DNA from: Microbacteriaceae bacterium VKM Ac-2855
GTDB lineage: Bacteria > Actinomycetota > Actinomycetes > Actinomycetales > Microbacteriaceae
Direction of reading: 5' to 3'
DNA length: 64,000 nucleotides
Assembly (NCBI GenBank): GCA_013204985.1
Contig: JABMLG010000003.1
Location: forward strand, 1-64,000
The position numbers were made by a program, and so were the translations under genes. Each line of letters opens with the position of its first letter. Positions within the stretch are counted from its first letter, which is position 1. A model generated the notes under the pieces. It saw only the letters and a list, made by a program, of their open reading frames with translations. It ran no database searches and had not been told where the DNA came from. Positions 23,522 through 32,341 of this stretch are shown here, piece after piece.

Positions 23522-24475
23522 ATGGACGAGGAGCGCGGGACCACCACCCGATCGGAGATCGCGGGCAGCGACGTCGACGAAGCTCGGCAGATGTTCGAAG
23601 GCGAGTACAACGGCGACGATTTCGCGGTCGAACCAACCGATGCTGCGTTCTCCTATCGCTACACCTCAGCCGGTGATGATGAGCTGACACTGCGCGGCAC
23701 CCTGTTCGCGGGCTCGATCAAGGGGAGCATCCGCACTGAGGGCGAATACGTGGTCTCGTGGATCACCGCGGGCGAAGGGGCGACCGACCTCGAAGTCGAC
23801 TCGGTCCGGCTCGACATCGGACAGCCCTCGATGTTCGTCAACAACCGGCCCGCCGTATTCGACTTCCACGACTTCCGCCAGAACCTGATGCACTTCGACG
23901 GCCGCTACCTCGAGCAGGTCGCCGGTGATCATGAAGGTGCCGACGGGCCTCTGCTCTTCGACGCGACCGCCCGACCGGGGGCGGAGGCTCTGCGGATCTG
24001 GGCGCTCACTGTCGCATCGGTCGCGCGAACGGTCTTCGACGGAACGAGTTCTGCGCTGGCACGGAGCGAGGCGAACCGAACGGCAGCGGTCGCCCTGTTG
24101 AACACCTTCCCGCACACGTGGCTGAACGCGCCGGCGGAACTGTCGATCCCGGCAACCGGAAAACTCCGAACCGCGATCGAGTTCATCCACGCCAACGCCC
24201 ACCTGCCCATCCGCTCGGAGACGATCGCGGAAGCCGGGGGCATGAGTCTGCGCAGCCTGCAGAACGGCTTCCGCCGCCAACTCGGACTCAGTCCGGTCGA
24301 CTACCTTCGCCGCGTCCGGTTGGATCGCGTGCAGGAGGAGCTGCGTCGAGGAGATGCCGGCACCGTCGCTGTGGGAGAAGTAGCCGGACGGTGGGGGTTC
24401 GCACACCTCGGGCGCTTCTCCGCGTCGTACGCCGCGCGCTTCGGAGAGTATCCGAGAACGACTCTGCAGAACTGA
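23522..24475 (+). CDS. AraC family transcriptional regulator
   Basis: The 317-residue protein has an N-terminal AraC-binding-like domain (about residues 20-200) and a C-terminal double helix-turn-helix: AIEFIHANAHLPIRSETIAE, SLRSLQNGFRRQLGLSP, DYLRRVRLDRVQEELRR, then RWGFAHLGRFSASYAARFGE. The HTH core matches the family well. The target is not evident; the gene beside it (23089) is a candidate. It is convergent with the MarR operon. Confidence 0.88.
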   Translation: MDEERGTTTRSEIAGSDVDEARQMFEGEYNGDDFAVEPTDAAFSYRYTSAGDDELTLRGTLFAGSIKGSIRTEGEYVVSWITAGEGATDLEVDSVRLDIGQPSMFVNNRPAVFDFHDFRQNLMHFDGRYLEQVAGDHEGADGPLLFDATARPGAEALRIWALTVASVARTVFDGTSSALARSEANRTAAVALLNTFPHTWLNAPAELSIPATGKLRTAIEFIHANAHLPIRSETIAEAGGMSLRSLQNGFRRQLGLSPVDYLRRVRLDRVQEELRRGDAGTVAVGEVAGRWGFAHLGRFSASYAARFGEYPRTTLQN

Positions 24476-24529
24476 CCGAGCGCGACGGGCTCGCCGTCGC
24501 TGCTACCCGAACGGTCGTGCTTCGTCGCG

Positions 24530-25021
24530 CTAGCTCGCGCGTGTCTGCAGATCGACGGCTTGCCGAGCGGATTCGGCGTCGAGCGCGGCGGTGAGGCTGT
24601 CGATGACGGCGATGACGGTCGTCGCGTCGGCATCGCTCACGGCGGCGGCCGTTTCGAGAACCGCCGGGCGGTTGCCGGAGAGCAGGGAGTGGAGGTCCTC
24701 GTCCGAGGTGTGGGTCGCGGTGACGATGGTTCCGCGGCGATCATTCGGATCCGGATGACGTTGCGCGAGCCCCGTCTTCTGCAGACGGTCGATGAGGGTC
24801 GTCACCGATGCCGGCGCTATTGCCAGGTGCCGCGCGAGGTCTCTCGCGAAGACCACTCGACCGGCCCGGGCCGCGCGAACGAGGTGGAGCAGGGCGAGCA
24901 GATCGGTTTCTCCGCTGCCGTTGCGCGGATGGTCGCGACGGAGCGCGGACGTCTCCGCGGCCCTGAGCTTCTTCAAGCTGTCGAGGATCGCCGGCCCCCT
25001 CGGCTCAGCGGCGTCGGTCAT
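24530..25021 (-). CDS. MarR family transcriptional regulator
   Basis: The 163-residue protein has a MarR winged helix: LLALLHLVRAARAGRVVFAR, DLARHLAIAPASVTTLIDRL, QKTGLAQRHPDPNDRRGTIV, the last being the beta-wing. It is the third gene of an operon with a proline-repeat protein and a DUF7882 gene, overlapping the former by ATGA. Three matching inverted repeats in the divergent promoter region (25871-26020) are likely operators for it, so it may control both its own operon and the kinase gene. Confidence 0.85.
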   Translation of the reverse strand: MTDAAEPRGPAILDSLKKLRAAETSALRRDHPRNGSGETDLLALLHLVRAARAGRVVFARDLARHLAIAPASVTTLIDRLQKTGLAQRHPDPNDRRGTIVTATHTSDEDLHSLLSGNRPAVLETAAAVSDADATTVIAVIDSLTAALDAESARQAVDLQTRAS

Positions 25022-25404
25022 AGCGCCTCGTACCCGAGGTATTCCAGCTCGTCGATGCTGTCCGGAACCGGAGCGTTGGCCGGAACCGGAGCGTGAGCCG
25101 GAATCGGAGCGTGAGCCGGAACCGGCGTGTAGAGCGGATCCGCCGAGATGCGGACGGTCTGGCCGGCATCGGGCTTGAACTCCAGAGCCGACGACGGTTG
25201 CGCGTGTACTCGACTCGCGGCAGTGATGGCGACACGGATGTACGTGATGGCATCCCAGTCCTCCGGCGTGGAGCGAGGCACGATCGGGAACTCGATGGTC
25301 ACCGGTCCTGACCCGCCCGCGACGGAGTCGGCGACGGCGAGGATCGCCGCCGCGACCGCGTCCTGGGTCAGGTAGCGGGATTGGGCGATCGTGATCTCGT
25401 GCAT
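25018..25404 (-). CDS. Hypothetical protein with a proline/alanine repeat
   Basis: The 128-residue protein starts at ATG 25404 behind GGGGAGGCAAGA, a strong ribosome site. The first 100 residues look like a folded domain (MHEITIAQSRYLTQDAVAAA, VTIEFPIVPRSTPEDW). A short repeat follows (VPAHAPIPAHAPVPANAP), encoded by an 18-base tandem repeat at about 25061-25127, then DELEYLGYEAL. The family is not recognised. It lies between the DUF7882 and MarR genes and is coupled to the latter. Confidence 0.65.
   Translation of the reverse strand: MHEITIAQSRYLTQDAVAAAILAVADSVAGGSGPVTIEFPIVPRSTPEDWDAITYIRVAITAASRVHAQPSSALEFKPDAGQTVRISADPLYTPVPAHAPIPAHAPVPANAPVPDSIDELEYLGYEAL
25061..25127. repeat. 18-bp tandem repeat inside a coding region
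   Basis: About 3.5 copies of an 18-base unit (gccggaaccggagcgtga and variants) encode the alternating Pro-Ala-His motif in the C-terminal part of the preceding protein. The frame is kept, so length variation is tolerable. Confidence 0.8.
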
Positions 25405-25467
25405 TCTTGCCTCCCCGGTCCGTGCCCGCGGTGCGCACCGCGGCACGGGGTGGTCGGTACTGGAGTA

Positions 25468-25830
25468 TCAGGCTGCGGTGCGTCGGCGCGGTGCCGTCGG
25501 TTCTCCTGCTGCCGGAGCGGATGCGGGTGCAGCGGCAGGTTCGGGAATGAGAGAGAGTCCCCGTCCGCTGTTCGCTTCGCTCATCAGCGCCTCGCACCAC
25601 TGCCGGCTGATCGATGGGCGAGCCTCTTCCGCGAACTGGAAGCGGATCTGGATGGACGGGTGCATCCACACGCTCTCCCGGTCGGCGGTGTCGGCGCTCG
25701 GCAGGGAGAGCGACATCGCGAACGTCTCGTTGCGGCGGAACTTGTTCACGATCACGACTTGCAGGTGCGCCAGAGCGCGGTCTTCCATTTCGAACGCCGC
25801 AGCCGGCGAGCCGTAAAGCAATTGACCCAT
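25468..25830 (-). CDS. DUF7882-like protein, copy B
   Basis: This 120-residue member of the same family begins MGQLLYGSPA and has RALAHLQVVIVNKFRRNETF, VWMHPSIQIRFQFAEEARPS and LMSEANSGRGLSLIPEP. ATG 25830 matches the paralogue start and has GGAG five bases upstream; GTG 25836 is an alternative. It is first in the operon with a hypothetical gene and MarR. The C-terminus is alanine-rich. Function is unknown; membership of a MarR-controlled unit suggests a stress or metabolite response. Confidence 0.8.
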   Translation of the reverse strand: MGQLLYGSPAAAFEMEDRALAHLQVVIVNKFRRNETFAMSLSLPSADTADRESVWMHPSIQIRFQFAEEARPSISRQWCEALMSEANSGRGLSLIPEPAAAPASAPAAGEPTAPRRRTAA

Positions 25831-25870
25831 GATCACTCCGATCCTCGTCGCGCCCGATTCGACGCATTAG

Positions 25871-25899
25871 TTAGCTTATCTAGTGATTAGGTGATCTAA
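25871..25899. promoter_or_regulatory. Two operator-like inverted repeats upstream of the DUF7882 operon
   Basis: TTAGCTTATCTAG (25871-25883) and TTAGGTGATCTAA (25887-25899) share the form nTAG-N5-CTAn and start 16 bases apart, on about the same face of the helix. They lie in a locally AT-rich stretch 41-69 bases upstream of the ATG at 25830. A third copy is at 26008. MarR proteins bind short inverted repeats of this kind; binding here is inferred. Confidence 0.6.
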
Positions 25900-26007
25900 C
25901 AATTTATTCGTGCCCGTAGAAATTCGTCCACCGCCCGTGCTGCACACCAGCCGCGGTCGCGGCGAGACGGGCTACACCCATCTGCCTCCCATGGCAACGC
26001 CCGTTCA

Positions 26008-26020
26008 CTAGTTCATCTAA
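26008..26020. promoter_or_regulatory. Third operator-like site, upstream of the kinase gene
   Basis: CTAGTTCATCTAA matches the two sites near the divergent operon (TAG-N5-CTAA) and lies 18 bases before the kinase ATG, where a bound repressor would block transcription or initiation. It suggests shared control of the kinase and the DUF7882-MarR operon. Confidence 0.55.
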
Positions 26021-26037
26021 CTACCTACTATCGAGAC

Positions 26038-26859
26038 ATGGAAACAACCCCTCGAGCCGAAGCCCGTCACGCCGGGCTCGACCGTGGATCTCGCTACGAG
26101 GTCGGCCGTCAGCTCGGATCGGGCGCCGCTGCAGTGGTCTTCGAGGCCCGAGACCGCGTGCTCGAGCGTCGCGTCGCGCTGAAGATCTTCCGCGAGATCA
26201 GTGCGACGCCGTATGAGGCGCGGCGACGTGAGCAGGAGATCCGTCATCTCGTCGATGCGCGGCATCCCGCTATCGTCGAGCTGTTCGACCGCTTCGTCGA
26301 TACTCGAGGCCGCGATGTCTTCGTCTTCGAGGCGATGGGCGACACGCTCGCCTCTCCGATTCCCCGCTCACGGCGTGGTCCGCTGAATTCGCTGATCGGG
26401 GCGGGTCGGCAGTCCGCAGCAGCCCTCGCCCACATGCACGGACTCGGCCTGGTGCACCGCGACCTGAAGCCGTCGAACATCCTGACTTCGGGGCGCGGAG
26501 TGGAGCGTTCGGTCAAGCTGGCCGATTTCGGTCTGGCCGCCTACGTGGACGAGCGCGAACTGCCGATGGCGGGCAGCATCGAGTTCATGGCACCCGAGCA
26601 GATCGACGGCGCCCCCGCCTCGCTCGCCAGCGACGTGTACGCCCTCGGATTGACGCTCCTGCAGTCGTACACCGGAGAACCGGCGTACACCGGAACCACC
26701 CTCGAGATCGCGCTGCAGCGCACCGTGAAGCCGGCTTCGGTCCCCGCGGAGCTGCCTGTAGCCCTGCGTCGAGTGCTGGCATCGGCCACGGCCATCGACC
26801 CCGCCGCTCGGCTCGGCGCAGCCGAACTCGCGGAGCAATTCGCCGTCGCGGCGCGCTGA
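26038..26859 (+). CDS. Small soluble Ser/Thr protein kinase
   Basis: The 273-residue Hanks-type kinase has a glycine loop (LGSGAAAVVFEARD) at about residue 26, a catalytic lysine in VALKIF, HRDLKPSN near 141, DFGLA near 163, and MAPEQ near 186. Catalytic residues are intact. Unlike PknB it ends right after the kinase fold with no membrane segment or PASTA repeats, so it acts in the cytosol. It is divergent from the DUF7882/MarR operon, whose products are candidate partners. Substrates are unknown. Confidence 0.9.
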   Translation: METTPRAEARHAGLDRGSRYEVGRQLGSGAAAVVFEARDRVLERRVALKIFREISATPYEARRREQEIRHLVDARHPAIVELFDRFVDTRGRDVFVFEAMGDTLASPIPRSRRGPLNSLIGAGRQSAAALAHMHGLGLVHRDLKPSNILTSGRGVERSVKLADFGLAAYVDERELPMAGSIEFMAPEQIDGAPASLASDVYALGLTLLQSYTGEPAYTGTTLEIALQRTVKPASVPAELPVALRRVLASATAIDPAARLGAAELAEQFAVAAR

Positions 26860-27025
26860 AGCGATTCGCGCCGGCGCCGAAGCGACCCTCTCCTGACGCA
26901 GGCTCCGCGCCTCGCTCCGAATCGCTCGGCCGCGCGGTGAACTCCCTCTCAGGGTCGCCGATGACGCGAACGTGCGGGGTTACCGTATATTCATCAGCCA
27001 GCTGAGGAATTGACGGAGGAGCGAC

Positions 27026-28639
27026 ATGACTCGCACGACGACCCGCTGGGCGGGACTCGTTTTCATCAGCATCGCGGTGGCGCTCATCATCGTCGATTCG
27101 ACGATCGTGAACGTCGCGATCCCGTCGATCGTCGACGATCTCGGCATCACGTCGACCCAGGTGCAGTGGGTCCAGGAGTCGTACACCCTCGTCTTCGCCG
27201 CGCTCCTGCTGGTCTTCGGTACCCTCGCCGATCGGTTCGGACGCCGCCGGATGCTCGTGCTCGGGGTGTCGATCTTCGCGCTGTCGTCGGTGTTCGCCGC
27301 CCTCGCGCCATCCGGAGACCTCTTGATCCTCGCGCGGGTCGTGCAGGGCGTCGGTGGCGCGATGGTGCTGCCGACCACGCTGTCACTCATCAACGCATCG
27401 TTCCGCGGCAAGGAGCGCGCGATCGCCTTCGCGGTCTGGGGGTCGACGATCGGAGGGATGACGGCCGTCGGTCCGCTGCTGGGCGGCTGGCTCACCACCG
27501 ATTTCTCGTGGCGATGGGCCTTCGGCATCAACATCCCGCTCGGCGCCGTCATCGTCGCCGGAGTGCTGTGGTTCGTCGCGGAGTCCCGCGAGGAGCTTGG
27601 ACGCGTAGACGGCGCCTCGGGAATCGATTGGGGCGGCGCGCTGCTGTCGATCGTCACGAGTGGAAGCCTGGTCTTCGGGCTGATCGAGGGGCGCACCTAC
27701 GGCTGGTGGGGCGTCGAGACCCGATTGAGCATCGGTGACTGGCAGTGGCCCTTCGACCTGTCGCCCGTGCCGATCGCGTTGGTGATCACGGTCGTGGCGG
27801 GCGTCGCCTTCGTCGTCCGCGGCCGCTCCCGCCAGCGGCGGGGTCGCTCGACCATCCTCGCGTTCGACCTGTTCGCCATCCCTTCGTTCCGCAACGGCAA
27901 CCTCGCCGCGATGATCGTCGCACTGGGCGAGTTCGGCATCATCCTGTCTCTGCCGATCTGGCTGCAGAACGTGCTCGGTTATGACGCCCTGCAGACCGGC
28001 TTCATCCTCGTCGCGCTCGCGATCGGTTCGTTCGTCGCGTCGGGATTCGCCGGGGCGTTCGGCAACAGGATCGCCCCCGTCGTCATCGTGCGCGTCGGGC
28101 TCGCCGCCGAGATCGCGGGTGTCGCCGGCATCGGATTCGTCATCTCCGCGGATACCGCGTGGTGGCAGCTCGTCCCGTTCCTCTTCGTCTACGGCTTCGG
28201 TGTCGGACTCGCGACGGCGCAGCTCACCGGCGTCGTGTTGAAGGACGTCCCTGTCGGGCGAAGCGGCCAAGGCTCGGGCACGCAGTCGACGGCGCGGCAG
28301 ATCGGCTCCGCCCTCGGCATCGCGATCCTGGGCACGATCCTCTTCAGCACCGCGGGCTCGCAACTCGACGCCTCGCTCGCGGCCGACGGCCAGTCGGCCT
28401 CGGAGCGCGCGGGTGTCGTCTCGGCCGTGGTCGACTCGTCGGGAGCCGCGATCGCAGGTCTCGAGGCGAGCGACGAGCGGTCGGCCGACGCGGCGAAGCA
28501 GGCCTTCTCCGACGGTACGAGGTTCGCCGCGTTCTCCGCAGCGGGTTTTCTGGCGCTCGGTTTCCTCGCCACACTGTCGCTCGGCGGAAGCCCCGAAGCG
28601 ACCGTCGCGCTCAACGCCAGTGCGCGAGGGCGATCCTGA
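27026..28639 (+). CDS. MFS multidrug exporter, DHA2 (EmrB/QacA) type
   Basis: The 537-residue permease has about 14 membrane segments. The first (LVFISIAVALIIVDSTIVNV) carries the D-x-TIVNVAIP motif typical of DHA2 drug:proton antiporters, followed by VQWVQESYTLVFAALLLVFG and motif A in GTLADRFGRRRM. GGAGGAG lies just upstream. It probably extrudes drugs or toxic metabolites. The 3' end overlaps the opposite-strand sigma factor by 29 bases. Confidence 0.9.
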   Translation: MTRTTTRWAGLVFISIAVALIIVDSTIVNVAIPSIVDDLGITSTQVQWVQESYTLVFAALLLVFGTLADRFGRRRMLVLGVSIFALSSVFAALAPSGDLLILARVVQGVGGAMVLPTTLSLINASFRGKERAIAFAVWGSTIGGMTAVGPLLGGWLTTDFSWRWAFGINIPLGAVIVAGVLWFVAESREELGRVDGASGIDWGGALLSIVTSGSLVFGLIEGRTYGWWGVETRLSIGDWQWPFDLSPVPIALVITVVAGVAFVVRGRSRQRRGRSTILAFDLFAIPSFRNGNLAAMIVALGEFGIILSLPIWLQNVLGYDALQTGFILVALAIGSFVASGFAGAFGNRIAPVVIVRVGLAAEIAGVAGIGFVISADTAWWQLVPFLFVYGFGVGLATAQLTGVVLKDVPVGRSGQGSGTQSTARQIGSALGIAILGTILFSTAGSQLDASLAADGQSASERAGVVSAVVDSSGAAIAGLEASDERSADAAKQAFSDGTRFAAFSAAGFLALGFLATLSLGGSPEATVALNASARGRS

Positions 28640-29225
28640 GCGAGTTGCGGGAGCGCGCGAGCAGCCCGCGGACCGTCGACTCGGAGAGCTCGAGCGCGTC
28701 CGCGATCTCCCGATAGCTGAGCCGATCGATCTCGAACAGTTCCCAGCACCGCCGTTGCCGCAGCGGCATCGACTCGAGGGCCCGCCGCGTGTCCGACGCG
28801 AGGGACGAGTGGTGCGCGGAGATGTCGGGCAGGCCATGAGTGGAGAGAAGGATCTCGTCGTCGGCGAGGTCCGCGCGGCGGCGGGACTCCGCGGACCGCA
28901 GCCGGTCGTAGCTCTTCCGCCGGGCGGTCGTGACCAGCCAGCCGGCGATCGAGGTGCCGTCGATCACACTGTCGGCATGGTGCCACGCGGCGAGGAACGT
29001 CTCCTGCACGACGTCGTCCACATCGGCACTGCTGCCGAGTGCGCGGCGGGCGACGGCGCGGAGCAGGCCGGTGTGGCGACGAACCAGGGTCGTGAACGCC
29101 CGGCTGTCGCCCGCGGATGCTCGGATCACGAGGATCCGATCGGATTCGTCCTCGATGGGTACCGAGAGCGGGAGATCGATGAGGGTGGTGGTCGCCGTGA
29201 GAACGGGCGCTGTTGACGTGTGCAT
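28611..29225 (-). CDS. ECF RNA polymerase sigma factor
   Basis: The 204-residue factor has sigma region 2 at about residues 35-105 (AFTTLVRRHTGLLRAVARRA, DVDDVVQETFLAAWHHAD, GWLVTTARRKSYDRLR) and region 4 at about 145-195 (LPL-type turn, SYREIADALELSESTVRGLL). No anti-sigma gene is adjacent; the nearby exporter is convergent. It may control its own gene and distant targets. Confidence 0.88.
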   Translation of the reverse strand: MHTSTAPVLTATTTLIDLPLSVPIEDESDRILVIRASAGDSRAFTTLVRRHTGLLRAVARRALGSSADVDDVVQETFLAAWHHADSVIDGTSIAGWLVTTARRKSYDRLRSAESRRRADLADDEILLSTHGLPDISAHHSSLASDTRRALESMPLRQRRCWELFEIDRLSYREIADALELSESTVRGLLARSRNSLRIALAHWR

Positions 29226-29380
29226 GCGAATCCTGTGGTCCAGAAGTATGTGTACGCATGGTTCGTCGTCGAGCGCGAGAAGGATTGCCGTGGTGGCGCC
29301 CCCCGTCCGGGTCGGCGCTCGCTCCGGCCGCGAGGAGGGGTCTCTCGCACGGGTTGCCCTGAAAATGCGACACTGCTGCC

Positions 29381-29965
29381 ATGGGCGATTTCGAGCGGAT
29401 CCGGGCGGAGGTCGCCGCTCATCCGTCGAACGCCTGGGCGGGCGAACTCGGTTACCGGCCCCTCTTCGTCGCGGATGAGCGCTCGCGCGTGCTGATCATC
29501 AGCCAGGCACCGGGCCGGCGGGCGCAAGAGAGCGGCGTGCCCTGGAACGACTCCAGCGGTGTGCTGCTGCGTTCCTGGCTCGGCGTGAGCGACGCGGAGT
29601 TCTACGACCCGCAGAACGTCGCGATCCTGCCGATGGATTTCTACTACCCGGGCCGCGGCGTCAGTGGAGACCTGCCACCGCGCCGGGATTTCGCCGAGCG
29701 CTGGCATCCGGCGATCCTCGAACGGCTCACCGCGGTGCGCCTCACGATCCTGATCGGCGCCTACAGCCAGCGGCACTACCTCGGCGCGCGCGCCGGTGCG
29801 ACGCTCACCGAGACGGTGCGCCGTGGTGAGGAGTACCGACCGTTCTTCCCGATCGTGCATCCGTCACCGCTCGCCCGCGGCTGGCGCACTCGCAACCCGT
29901 GGTTCACGGAGGAGGTCGCCCCGCGACTCGCGGCCGAGGTTCGCGCGGCGCTGTCGTCGGAGTGA
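29381..29965 (+). CDS. Uracil-DNA glycosylase superfamily protein
   Basis: The 194-residue protein has the two superfamily motifs: SQAPGRRAQESGVPWNDSSG, with A-P-G and the loop before the active site, and the C-terminal HPSPLARGW. A central MDFYYPGRG segment is typical of the COG1573-like branch that is not the classic Ung. The activity may be on uracil or another base lesion, or only DNA binding. It is a single gene between a sigma factor and msrA. Confidence 0.8.
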   Translation: MGDFERIRAEVAAHPSNAWAGELGYRPLFVADERSRVLIISQAPGRRAQESGVPWNDSSGVLLRSWLGVSDAEFYDPQNVAILPMDFYYPGRGVSGDLPPRRDFAERWHPAILERLTAVRLTILIGAYSQRHYLGARAGATLTETVRRGEEYRPFFPIVHPSPLARGWRTRNPWFTEEVAPRLAAEVRAALSSE

Positions 29966-30002
29966 CGGCCCCGTGAACCCGGCCGCGAGGCGGGCTCAGC
30001 GA

Positions 30003-30497
30003 TCAGGCGTCGAGGGTCCAGCGCGGGCGGACCCAGTGGCAGGTGTAGCCGCCGGGGTGCTTGCGCAGGTAATCCTGGTGCTCCTCCTCGGCGTCCCAGA
30101 ACTCGCCGACCGGCTCGACCTCGGTGACGACCTTCCCCGGCCAACGACCGGAGGCGTCGATCTCGGCGATCGTCTCGCGCGCAACGCGCTCCTGCTCGGG
30201 TGAGAGGTACAGGATGACGGACCGGTAGGCCCGGCCGATGTCGTTGCCCTGGCGGTTCTTCGTCGTGGGGTCATGGGCCTGGAAGAAGAACTCGAGGAGA
30301 TCGCGGTAGCTGGTCTGCTCGGGGTCGAAATCGATCTCGACCGCCTCGGCGTGGTCACCGTGGTTGCGGTACGTGGCGTTCGGAGTGTCGCCACCGGCGT
30401 AGCCGACCCGGGTGCTGAACACCCCGGGCAGATCGCGGATGAGCTCCTGCAGCCCCCAGAAGCAGCCGCCGGCGAGGATCGCGCGCTCTTCAGCCAT
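30003..30497 (-). CDS. msrA: Peptide-methionine (S)-S-oxide reductase MsrA
   Basis: The 164-residue enzyme repairs the S-epimer of oxidised methionine using a thioredoxin-type donor. The catalytic motif GGCFWG is at residues 11-16, followed by [20 protein letters not shown] and EAVEI(D). It is the second gene of the msrB-msrA pair; its ATG overlaps the msrB stop by one base. Confidence 0.95.
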   Translation of the reverse strand: MAEERAILAGGCFWGLQELIRDLPGVFSTRVGYAGGDTPNATYRNHGDHAEAVEIDFDPEQTSYRDLLEFFFQAHDPTTKNRQGNDIGRAYRSVILYLSPEQERVARETIAEIDASGRWPGKVVTEVEPVGEFWDAEEEHQDYLRKHPGGYTCHWVRPRWTLDA

Positions 30498-30949
30498 CAG
30501 GCACCCGCCTTCGAGAACAGCGGAGCGAACTCGCCGTAGCCGGCGCTCTCCAACTCATCGAGCGGCACGAAGCGGAGGGCCGCGGAGTTGATGCAGTAAC
30601 GCAGCCCGCCCTCGTCGGCCGGCCCGTCGTCGAAGACGTGGCCCAAGTGGCTGTCGCCGTGCGTGGAGCGGACCTCGGTGCGGCGCATGCCGAACGAGAC
30701 GTCGGTGTTCTCGACGATGTTCTCGGGCGTGAGGGGCTTGGTGAAGCTGGGCCAGCCGCATCCGCTGTCGTACTTGGTGGTGGAGGCGAAAAGGGGCTCG
30801 CCCGAGACGATGTCGACGTAGAGGCCGGCGTCGTGATTGTTCCAGAACTCGTTGGCGAAGGCGCGCTCGGTGGCCGCCTTCTGGGTGACCGCGAACTGCT
30901 GGGGAGTCAGTCGCGCGATCGCCTCGGGGTCTCGCGTATAGGTAGGCAT
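30497..30949 (-). CDS. msrB: Peptide-methionine (R)-S-oxide reductase MsrB
   Basis: The 150-residue enzyme reduces the R-epimer. [11 protein letters not shown] (about residues 61-71) and [11 protein letters not shown] (catalytic Cys) are intact. The CxxC pairs that bind zinc in many MsrB are replaced ([13 protein letters not shown]), so this is the zinc-free form. The start at 30949 follows GAGGAGAAACAC, a strong ribosome site. It forms an operon with msrA, covering both epimers of damaged methionine. Confidence 0.95.
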   Translation of the reverse strand: MPTYTRDPEAIARLTPQQFAVTQKAATERAFANEFWNNHDAGLYVDIVSGEPLFASTTKYDSGCGWPSFTKPLTPENIVENTDVSFGMRRTEVRSTHGDSHLGHVFDDGPADEGGLRYCINSAALRFVPLDELESAGYGEFAPLFSKAGA

Positions 30950-31303
30950 GTGTTTCTCCTCTCGTGCCAAGTCCACCACCTCCAGCGGGTATCGGGCGCG
31001 CGTCGATCGAGTCCTCGTGCAATACCCAGGCAAGCGAGCGTGGATCGAACCTCTCCCGGAGATGCCGTCTTACTGGGTGAGGCCGGTTCGGGTCCGACCT
31101 CACGCAGTAGTCGGTGCGCTCCGCGTTCAGAAGCGGATGCGGCGCAACTCGATCGGCGGCTGTTAGGTGCACCAGAGTCCATGCTGACGCATGGATCCGG
31201 AATTCGGCACCCCTGGTTCAGGCGTCACGGTTATCGGGCAGCGGAGGACACCGACGGCATCGATCGCGAGAACGGTCGGATACGGGATCGCGGGGGTCTC
31301 GTC
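30950..31303. other. 354-base gap without a supported gene
   Basis: This stretch lies between the msrB start and the end of the next minus-strand gene. It must contain the msrB-msrA promoter. Open frames exist on both strands, but none has a good ribosome site or a recognisable product. Confidence 0.5.
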
Positions 31304-31657
31304 TCAGGAGAAATCGTCGATGTCGAAATCGAAGTCCAGGTCGATGATCGAGCGTTCGTGGACGGTCGCCGCTACCGACACGGATGCGACGCGCCCGGCG
31401 AGCATCGAGGTGCGACGGCAGAGTTCGTCTGCGCTGTCCACGGTGGCCAGAGTGCCGGGGCCCTGCTGGGAGCTGCTGAGCGGGATCCCGAGCCCGACGA
31501 GGAACACGGTGCGGCCGGAGATGTGATCGTCGCCGGTGTTGAGTGTGACGGTGTCGGTGCGGTGACGCGTGGCGAGAGCGAGGGCGTACCCCATGACCGC
31601 ATCGGCGGTCTCATCCGCAACGCTGACGGTACCGCCCAGGTAGGTGAGTGTCTTCAC
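31304..31657 (-). CDS. Hypothetical small protein with an acidic tail (paralogue of 48811)
   Basis: The 117-residue protein starts at GTG 31657 behind AAGGGGG. The N-terminus (KTLTYLGGTVSVADETADAV, MGYALALATRHRTDTVTL) matches the pattern of the protein at 48811-49137 (RLHFAGDSILVGDDVARAIE, EYAMHLARRQGADLLIL). Both end in an acidic run (DFDFDIDDFS here). The family is not recognised; no membrane segment is present. The pair suggests a lineage-specific small family. Confidence 0.6.
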   Translation of the reverse strand: MKTLTYLGGTVSVADETADAVMGYALALATRHRTDTVTLNTGDDHISGRTVFLVGLGIPLSSSQQGPGTLATVDSADELCRRTSMLAGRVASVSVAATVHERSIIDLDFDFDIDDFS

Positions 31658-31837
31658 GGTTCGGGCCCCCTTAGGGTGCAATCGGAAAAACACCAGGGGC
31701 CGGGGTGCGATCGACTCTCACGGTACCCGCCCGAAGCACCACACACATCGGCTTGCGGAACCGAGGAGGGTGTGACGACGCGTGCGCGCGACGTGTGAAC
31801 CGCCCGGAATCTCCGACGCGATCCCGATCGACGCCCG

Positions 31838-32341
31838 CTAAACCGCCGGAGTGAGTCCGAGCGAGCGGCACAGTTCGGCGTCGTTCGTCTCGTCGAAGTT
31901 AGGGACGACGATCGCGAGCCCATCGCCCTGACGGCACGCGGTGAGCGGGGGAACCGGGAACACGTAGCCGGCGGCGGCGCGCTCCAGTGCCGCGGGACGA
32001 TCGGGCTCCAGCAGCCCCGTCCGCCACACTTCCGCGCAGGATTCGATGGCCTGGCCGGTGAGCTGTGGCACCCCGTCCGCATCCTGGTCGATGAGTGAGA
32101 CCTCGCCGGATGCGGAGTCGAGATCGGCTGCGGCGTAACAACGCGCGCCCGTGTCCACCGTCTGCTGAGGCGTCAGGATCGCGGCGCCCGCGGCGAGCAG
32201 GGCGCCGACGCCCACCACTCCGACCAGCGTGACGACGTTGCGCCGCTTCTTCGCGATCTTCAGGTCTTCCTCGACCAGGTCCATGATGCGGGCGCCGACG
32301 GTGTCGAGTCGTTCCAGGCTCGGGTAATCGTTCACGTTCAC
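31838..32341 (-). CDS. Membrane-anchored protein coupled to an ECF sigma factor, possible anti-sigma factor
   Basis: The 167-residue protein starts at GTG 32341, overlapping the sigma factor stop (GTGA). A cytoplasmic N-terminus of about 40 residues (DYPSLERLDTVGARIMDLVE) leads to a membrane segment (VTLVGVVGVGALLAAGAAIL) and an outside domain of about 105 residues with cysteines (ARCYAA, ESCAEV, TACRQG, ELCRSL). Topology and coupling fit an anti-sigma factor with an extracytoplasmic sensor, but no zinc-binding anti-sigma motif is present. Confidence 0.65.
   Translation of the reverse strand: MNVNDYPSLERLDTVGARIMDLVEEDLKIAKKRRNVVTLVGVVGVGALLAAGAAILTPQQTVDTGARCYAAADLDSASGEVSLIDQDADGVPQLTGQAIESCAEVWRTGLLEPDRPAALERAAAGYVFPVPPLTACRQGDGLAIVVPNFDETNDAELCRSLGLTPAV

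Noticed and set aside
30948..31166. Plus-strand frame of 72 codons upstream of msrB
   Set aside because: No ribosome site and no recognisable product; it overlaps the region that must hold the msrB promoter.
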